DNA of 64,000 bases, from positions 13,896,566-13,960,565 of the forward strand of contig NC_064035.1 in NCBI RefSeq assembly GCF_932526225.1, given 5' to 3'. The number at the start of each line of letters is the position of its first letter. The stretch's first letter is position 1. This document shows positions 33,181-42,300 of the stretch, in pieces. Source of the stretch: Nematostella vectensis (Eukaryota; Cnidaria; Anthozoa; Actiniaria; Edwardsiidae). Under the pieces are notes generated by a model. That model ran no database searches. It was not told the origin of the DNA and saw only the letters and a program-made list of their open reading frames with translations. The position numbers and the translations under genes were made by a program.

Positions 33181-33460
33181 CCTTTCAATCATATAGCAGC
33201 CCGCTTATAACGCCTAACGTAACTGGTTGGAACACCATTGTTTTATTGTATTCCCGTTCTATTGTTTTGTTTCCCATTGTTTCGTCTGTGGTGCATCAAT
33301 CCAATGAGGATCTTCAAACAAATGTCGCCCCCTCACCCCCTTATTTAGCTGATATGATGTACAAATGTCGCCCCCTCTCAAAATACAATGTATAAATGTC
33401 ACTCAACCCCTGATACTCCTGACCCTCAAGACAAGACCAGCACAGGACATTTCACTTGTC

Positions 33461-33466
33461 TTTATT
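33461..33466 (-). promoter_or_regulatory. Candidate polyadenylation signal AATAAA of gene B
   Basis: AATAAA on the minus strand, 1.3 kb after the gene B stop. The 33,470-34,766 stretch between is free of tandem repeats, as expected for a 3' UTR, while repeats begin just beyond. Assignment is positional only. Confidence 0.35.
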
Positions 33467-34766
33467 TTCAAAATAGTGTGGGTTATTCGAGTACATTATG
33501 TGCTAAATCTTTTTACAAAATAAGCGATGCCTCTGCACTGCAGACACACTGCTACAAGACTCATGGGGTCAAGACCATGTGATTCTTAAATAACAACTGT
33601 ACACGTGGAACATTTTCCTTAAAAGGAAATTTTGAGTGAAAGTTCCAATCAAACCTAAGCGCAACACCTTTCTAAGTTGACTGCCTAAAAGAAACGGAGA
33701 GTGGAAAAGTGGAATAAGGTAGGTATATATAGCTTCTCGACCCCGTCTAACTTCCCTAAAAATTACGAGTTTCTTTACTCATTTGTCATTGGGGAAGGTG
33801 CATCTATGCTAATTGTCACACTAAAATATAATGATTACTGACGCGATTAATGAATGTCAAGATACTACGAGATTCATGTTTTAGCGACAATGATGTTGCA
33901 CCATGACAAATAAATCTCATTGTGTCGTCAACACACACACACTAAGTCAAGTTTTTTAAGGGTTTATAACACAAAGCGGTGGCATCTATTGAAAGAAAAA
34001 CGTCCAAAACATGATATCTTATTGTTTTGACAACATTAAGTGATGGAGATCCGAAACACTACGTGCATGTCAAGCTCAATATCTGCTTTTGCGTACGCAC
34101 CCTGGCGTCAATCGTGCTTTTTAATAACACACGGCCTGTAAAGAAATTAAAGCACGTGTTTTGCTAGTGTTGCTGTATATATTATTACTATAAGCTATTG
34201 AACTTGAATGATTTTAGAAACATATCTAAAGGAAGGAAGAAGATGGTTGATTTTCGTATGATTTTCGTTGACTCAATCTATCCACAATTTAGTTCCTAAG
34301 TCCCAATTCCCTGCCCAGCAAAAAGAGAGAACGAAGAAAGGTGACTATGGGTTAACTAGATGCAGTATGGCCCTTGTTGTAAAACAGAAAAGCCCAACAA
34401 ATAGGGTGTGAAAATAGTAGGCATATGATCTAATTGTGTCACTCCTTATCCTTGAGGACACGAAGGCGGCGGTAAGGATTAATAGTGATCTTTAGCAAAC
34501 CGACAGTACCGAGCAGGATGGCGACGATTGAAAAGAATGCTATAGATTCAAGAGTTCAATGGCAGTACCTGAAAATGCTTTCTGTCTACTGTCTCAGTAA
34601 ACCGCAAACAATCGCCCAATTTAACCATTTAGGTACAGCAGAGATAGAAATTCATTTCTGAGCATTTCTTTAAAAGAATTTGACACCCTCCTGCTCATCG
34701 CCAACCGTTATGCTTAAGGTCCCAAAGCTCCCTAGCCACCCTCGCGCCCTTGTGTCCTGTGCTTGT

Positions 34767-36321
34767 CTACATACTACGGACATCACCACCACTCATGCCC
34801 ATCACGTTCACATCAGTAGGGCTCATCTGGCCGTTGCGTCGCTTCAGCTCCTCCAGCTTCTTGTTCCAGGCGATGTAGAAGCGCTGGACCTCGTTCATCA
34901 TGGCTTCCTCAATCTCGGTACACTGCTGGGCGACCAAGTTCTCGTACGAAGTCTCTGGGGTCACAATGCGCTCAACTTCTGCAATGGGGCGACCAGGAAG
35001 ATTAGTGCGATACGACGATCAGGAAGATTAGTGCGATGTGACGCTCAGAAAGATTAGTGCAATGTGACGATCAGGAAGATTAGGGCGATGTGACGACCAG
35101 GAAGATTAGGGCGATGTGGCGACCAGGAAGATTAGTGCAATAATGTGACGATCAGGAAGATTAGTGCAAAAATGTGAGACAATCAGGATTAGTACGATTA
35201 GACGATCAGGAAGATTAGTACGTGGCAATCAGGAAGATTAGTATGATGTGACGGTCGGGGTTAATATTCCTAAAGAAGTCATAAGATATTGAAGAATTAA
35301 ACTTTTTTTCCCGTCAAATATTGCGGCATGCACTTTTCGCGCCATTTTTGTTGTTGATGTGAAAAGAGGTTTCACGAGCATCAGGAGCGCCAGAAAACGT
35401 AAAATGGCCATCAGGTCATCAGGCTGTTCTTTTAGAGAAATAGCACCTAAATAGTTAAAATTATCCAAAGGTCGGAGCGCTGCGCCAAGAATTGGTGTTC
35501 ACGGTACGATTTTGTTGACAAAGCCAGGTTGGGGAGCCCAGCAGTTCTGACAGAAGTCTTCCAAAATCAAAGCAATATACAAGCGAGGAGATTCGAGGAA
35601 TTCCCATGCTCAAGATCAGCTATTAAACAAGGGTGTTCAGTGCGAATCGAAATATGACATTCATACAAAACGGAACTCCTGTTCACAAAACTAAAGTTAC
35701 TTATTAAATGTTGCCAACATAAATTGCCAAATTCTATAGAAAGGGACGAATGACCAGCCAATTAACCTAACCATGAACCGATAGAAAATGTTTAGAGTAT
35801 TTTGGACAAGTAACATCTCGATCCATCGCCGAGGACGATAAAATAACTAAAGAGGTACCTCCGTGCTTGGCGAAATGTATCAGTAGATATATCACAGGGA
35901 CTTTTTCACTTTATACCCAAGCGCATAAAAATTGTAATAAAAAACAAAGTAGGCCGCTCTATTGAATTTTCGTATTCACACACATCATATGCAACACTTT
36001 TCATGCTGCTGTTTTGTAAGACTTGTTTTTTTTTTACTCAATTTAAAAAGTGCACGAACTTTTGATCCACCCTGTAATGATAACACTCGTTGGGCGCGAT
36101 GCTTTCCTAAGAATTATAAGAATTATACTGTATAGCAAATACGAACCTGTCTTTGCCTCCTTGGGCTGGCGAGGTCTCCAGTAGGCGAACTCCCAGATAA
36201 GTCCGCAGATAGTGAGGGCCGCCACGAGACCAAGGCAGGTGTAGATAGCTTGCTGGAAGACGGGGGACTCTGCGTCAAACAGGTTGCTGGTCTTCTCAAC
36301 CGCTGCACCGCCGCTAGGATC
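34767..36321 (-). CDS. Gene B M4 and cytoplasmic tail (exons 10-11)
   Basis: Exon 10 (36147-36321) encodes AIYTCLGLVAALTICGLIW, a clear membrane segment, followed by WRPRQPKEAK, a positive cytoplasmic stop. Exon 11 (34767-34978) encodes an acidic/basic helical tail, including CTEIEEAMMNEVQRFY and KKLEELKRR, ending VRSM with TAG at 34767-34769. An M4 is a eukaryotic iGluR feature absent from bacterial GluR0. The tail may form a coiled coil. Confidence 0.82.
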
Positions 36322-39300
36322 CTAGCATAGGGAATGCAATAAAATCACTGCGCCATAGGGCAAGGTGAATGCAAGTAGTGTTGAGTAGTGTTTCAAGTTG
36401 CCCCTAGGTAAACTCAGTTTTTGTGCATGGCTCTTCACGTGCAATGTGCCCTATTGTTTAACTAGTTCTACGTACATAGCTATACTTACATCCATAGTCT
36501 TAGCCTTGGTCTGGATGATAGAAGTGATGTCCGTCTCCATGCTGTTCAGGTGCTTACGCATGCACTGCTCAAAGGAATTCTCCCTGAGTGGTCCAGCGAT
36601 CACGAATCCGTATGCAAACTGATGATCCACGACCGTCCCGACACGCAGGTTGCTGTTGCCAAGGATCTTGTTGTCTGCGACTCGAGCCCAGTAGCCTGCA
36701 ACATAGCTGTCTAACAGCGCTCCTTGAGACGTCGTACCTGGAGCCAGGATGGCATCCGTCATCTCCTGTACGCTTTTCTTTTCTGGGATCAAAACAGAAA
36801 CACAGTCAAAATCTCGGGTATTTCTTGGTGTTACGGAGAGCTTTTTTTTGGTGCTCAAGGCCTTTGCACTCTATTTCATTGTCTCGTTCTAAGGTCTTTA
36901 TTTTTGGCTTTTGTTGCATTGTGTTTTTGTTGCTGGTGCTGGTGCTCCGTAACACCAAGAAACTACCAAAATCTCTTATTGAGAAGCGAAAAAAGTGTCA
37001 CACTCACTCAGGCGTGTACACAGGGGGGTGCGCAGGGTGCACCGCACCCCCCCCCTTGGCAGCCGTAAAAAGGGTAATTTCTTATTAAGAAATCTTCAAA
37101 TACATACCATATGATACCTATGACTGCGAACCCCCCCACCCCCTACTCCTGGGTACGTCATTTTTCCACTTATTGGCGGGTATGAGGGAGTCACACAGAG
37201 TTCTTCACTGAACTTTTCCAAACATTGCGGTCTCTCGCCAAGCCTGCCGTCAGGCTCTACACTTTCAGGTCATTGCCTGTGACACAAGAGTGTTGAATAC
37301 GATTTTTTTACACGGACCTCGTCGAATTTTCGACCGCTCAAAAATCATTCCTGTTATGTGCCACATTTATTTATATATTTTTGTGTTAGACACTACCACA
37401 ACGTTAGCATGTTTCGTAAATCCGCGTGTTGGCCTAGATACTTTCTCTTGTATTGACTTGGAGTAAAAACGTTACAAAAAAGGAAAAACGTTAAACTTTT
37501 GGTTGCAGTTCGACTCACAGAAACGTGTTTGCTTAAGTTCGCTAATACTACATCTACATTGACACCTTCCCCACGAATCCACTCTTAATACAGATAAATC
37601 GTACCCTCTTTGCTACTGACCTTTGACCTTTGCGTTGCTCCTCACCCCTAGTCTCTGCTCCTCTGTATTTTTCATAGCAACAACCTGTATCGGAAATATC
37701 TCAGTTACTTGAATTCGCCGATTAAAGTGGGAAGCTTCTCGTGACTATGTTTTTTTTTCAGGAGTATAAAATGGCGCCCTCTATGATATCAGTTTAACAT
37801 TCAGGCATCATTCACGCTGGGCATCAAGGATTATTGACAACCCTTTTTCTATCGACTGATGCTTTGCTGTGTTTTACCTCAGAGCCGTACAGCTTGACCT
37901 CGTTGCTGAGAGAGATGGCCGTTAGCGATGTGGTGACGGTAGCGGTGAAGATGGAGATAATGACCAGACCAATGAGAACCCAGACGAACGCAAAGGTACG
38001 GGCGAGAACAGAGCGTGGGGCACGGTCACCATACCTACCACACGCAAATCACAACAGAGGTCATCACCAGAGTAGGCGTCTTGTACTAAGGGATCACGTG
38101 ACTTTTTGGGTGGCAAACTAGCGCGCGCTCCGGCAACAGCAAGTACAATAGATATTGTAATAACAATATTATAATATATACATGGTAAAATAATACTAAC
38201 GCACCCTACAGTTGTCATAGATACGAAGGCCCACCAGAAACCTTCCCAGGTTCCTCTGAAGAACGAGCGCGGGAATTCCTCGGGATTCCAGTAGGTATCC
38301 TATAGGAGATAAAATGATGTTAAAACAGTATAATTTGAGTCAAAATGCGGCGAGGTATTGTAAAACTGTGGTTCTCCTAATTTGTGACTTTCACTGAAAA
38401 GCCAAAATAAACACAAAAATGGATGTGCCCCTCACGCCAAAGGAAAAAGGAAAAAACCTTTCAATGAATATTTCTGATATTATCGTATGAAAGTGACGCT
38501 CCATGACTACTGACTGCAGACAGACCTAGACTTACCAGTGCCCAGACGATGATTCCCGAAAGAGCAGCCATAATCAAGGTGAGCAAAAGAACCGGCCATC
38601 CCTGGAACACGGCGTTCATCACAGCCTCAGCCGCAGCAGAGGAGTCTTCCTTCTTCACGATAAACACAACGCCCGGGGACTCGACCACCGGGTAGAATGG
38701 ATAGTCCTACAATGCACAATAACACCATTACTACCACCCGAAACACATTAGGACTCGACCACCGGGTAGAATGGATAGTCCTGTAATGCACAATAACACC
38801 TTTACTAGCGCACGCAAACAAATTAGGACTAGATCTAGTCCTACCACACATAAAACAGGTAGATAGGCTATTTATATATAGTTGATAGAGAGAAAAAGAA
38901 ATCCGGTGAACCTCAGCTTCTAAACGAAATTTTCTTAATGTTGAAAAGAACTAAAAATGAGAATTATTGAAAAAAAAAACCTCAATAAGTCAGTATTAAG
39001 GGCGTGTAAATAAATAAGTCATCGAAAATGCACAAAAAATACTGGGTCAGGATAATATAAGAGCCCGCAAGTCGTACCTGGAAGCGGATCTCCTTCATCT
39101 CGCCATATATGGGCAGGCTGATGACCGTGCCGTTGAGTCCGATGTGTTTCTTCACTTCCTCCGAGTCGTTTGCGGGTTTGTTGTAACTGATGTTTACGCA
39201 TGCCCCGCAACAGCTGTCAACCAGTTGGCGAAGCACTTGTGGGAAAATCCCCTCGACTGGCTGTAAGACGAGGGACAAGACAAGACAAGAATAACGCTCA

Positions 39301-42300
39301 TGAACATTTTGGCCTTTTTTTTAACACGCACATGTACATGACATAACTTTAAATTGTTTTATGAGTATTTTTATGAGTATTTGAACGTCAAAACCCTGCC
39401 CGCGGTGGCCGGGAGGCAATACAAACGACGGTTAGGTACAGATGCTACTAAAGTTTGGTACATATGGTACTAAGCTTTACAATACACCAAAAACTGGAAA
39501 TCGACTCTGCCAAATTTTCGTCTTTAATAAGACTTCTTCAGGGCAGACTCATTTTGATTCAGATTTGATTTGATTTTGATTCATTTTGATTCATTTCATT
39601 CAGGGCAGACTCATTTTCAAAATTTGGCAGAGTCGATTTCCAGTTTTTGGTGTATTGTATTCATTGTTCTGGTACGAGATCGCGACAGTTTGGGCTTTTT
39701 TATTCTATTGGTACTAAGCTTTGGTATAGATGGTGCTAAGGTTTGGTATAGATAGTGCTAAGGTTTGGTATAGATGGTGCTAAGGTTTGGTATAGATGGT
39801 GCTAAGGTTTGGTATAGATGGTGCTAAGGTTTGGTATAGATGGTGCTAAGGTTTGGTATAGATGGTGCTAAGGTTTGGTATAGATGGGGCTAAGGTTTGG
39901 TATAGATGGTGCTAAGGTTTGGTATAGATGGGGCTAAGGTTTAGTAGATGGGGCTAAGGTTTGGTATAGATTGTGCTAAGGTTTGGATCTTGGTTTTGTA
40001 TCTGTCTTGTTACCTTCCTTTCTATACAAAGTTACAATATATTTCGTTAGAAACTGTCTCTTACCGATAATTTCCCGTTTGACTCTTTCTTCTGGTAGAT
40101 GTAAGGTGGGATCTCCCACCAGTCAACGTTCAGTGTCGTCGGACAAACTGCACTTTTGGGCTTACAGTTTGACGGCGCTGAAAATAATGGTAGGAAAACA
40201 GCTAAGTCATTGGTAGAGTTTTCTTATCCTTTTCGTGCGAGCTAGCAGATATTCTATTGGACAATCATTAGGTCAGGGGGCATAAAGAGCCCATCATGAC
40301 GTCAGGGGGGACTTGAGAGCCCATCATAAAGTCAGGGGGGACTTGAGAGCCCATAATGAAGTCAGGGGGGACTTGAGAGCCCATCAGTACCCCTGTACAA
40401 AGGTACCCCTGAGCAAAGAACACACACATCAGTGTTCCAAAGAGTTTTGAACATGACTGTATTGTTCATCATCACTTTTGATGGGGGTAGGCACTCGAAA
40501 TAAAATCTTGTAATACAAAATCACCTGTAAATGTCATTTCAGCGTGTACGTAATCTTTCTTGTAGGATAGCAGAAAAAACAACAAATGAGTTTAAAAAGA
40601 GATAGTAATCAGGTTAGAATGATAAGTGTACATAGGCGTTATAGTGAAGGGTTGCAGAAAACAAAGAAGTTTGTATGAGAGATTTCTTTCAACTTTACAA
40701 GTTCATATCACCTTTTTCGAAAATACAAATGACTCTTGATACGACAGAATAATAACTCCTTACGGAAGCAGGATGCTTAAATACAATAGCCAATAAATGC
40801 TGGCATTCTTACCTCGGTACGGGGTTTGTGCAAGTGAGCTATTAGCTATGAGTGCCATCGTGCTATTAGTCAGCTCCGACCAATTTCTAGACACTAAGAG
40901 GACAAAGTCTATAGAGCAGAGCAGAGACAGACAATACAACAAGGTATAGAGCAATAAAAAGAACCCAAAGAATTAGACGTTTAGTCAGTGGCAGATTCAA
41001 CAAGATTTTAGAATATGAAGAAAGACATAGCTTTTTGGTTGAGCGGACTGCAAAGCAAAGAAACAAGAAAAGGGAAAGTAAAAAGATAGATAAGGAATGC
41101 AGAACAAGAAGTTCAGGAACAAGAAAAGGGAAAGTAAAAGGGATAGATAAGGAATGCAAAACAAGTAGTTCAGGAACAAGAAAAGGGAGAGTAAAGGGAT
41201 AGATAAGGAATGCAGAATAAGTTGTTGAGGAACAAGAAAAGGGAAAGTAAATAGATAGATAAGGAATGCAGAACAAGTAGTTCAGGAACAACAAAAGGGA
41301 AAGTAAATAGATAGATAAGGAATGCAGAACAAGTAGTTCAGTAACAAGAAAAGGGAGAGTAAATGGATATATGGAATGCAGAACAGATTGTCCAGCCACG
41401 ATGGCTATGCGTAATTGGGATAAACTTTACAGTTCAAGCACAAACGCGATAAATATCAGGTACTAGTGAAGGGGCAACTTCTGCAGAAATAATAACTCGG
41501 CAAAGCCTTTGGGACAGAAAGAAAGGAGACCCTAGCAAAAAGACAAAACGTGTCATTCAGTTGCTGTTTGTTTACACTTGTTGACAGTGCAGTGCTATTA
41601 ACTAGAGGGTCTATTTGATTAGAATGTCTAGAGATCTAGCACAGAGGGGTGGAACTTTTAAGAGTTGCATTCCCAGAAATAAGGGACATTAGCCAGCAGT
41701 TTCTCTGGGCTCACATTTTGCACATTCCTGCGAGGAATAACAGCGGTATCACAAATAAAAACAAGATTCCGGCCAGCACAGGGGCTTCCCTTTTGTTGTT
41801 ACACTAGAAGTTTTTAATCAGGTTGACTAAAATTCCAAATTAAAGTAGTATTAGCGGTATTTAAACGTGTAAGGGGCATCTCTGATTTGATACGTCCAAT
41901 GATAATGGAAGTGCGGCAGTCTTGTTGAGGTTGGAAAACATTATATGCGCAAATTTAAAAAAAAATGTATTTTAGAAAGGCTTTATGGTTCCCCTGTGTC
42001 TATCCCAGAAAGCCGTGGGGCCGTTTAAAAACAAAATGGAGAACGGACGAACGGAAAGAAGTTGTTCTTGCGGAGCGCACCGTTTTCCTTGCTTCAGTCT
42101 GTATCTTAAAGACAACAATAATGGTTCCTGAACTAGGCATAACTACATCAAATGTTATTTCTTCGGGAACAAAATTGGAAGGCGCTACTGCCTATTTTAT
42201 TGGCCAATTTGATGGAAGGACAGTCGATTTACCAATTTCGAGTCCGGCACCTGTGATGCGGCGAACAGTTCTATCTTTTAAACGACTACTTTTATGCCCG

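Noticed and set aside
37010-37270. Extra gene B exon encoding RLGERPQCLEKFSEELC
   Set aside because: No acceptor/donor pair gives a phase that fits exons 8 and 9, and the sequence is flanked by poly-C tracts typical of a repeat insertion.
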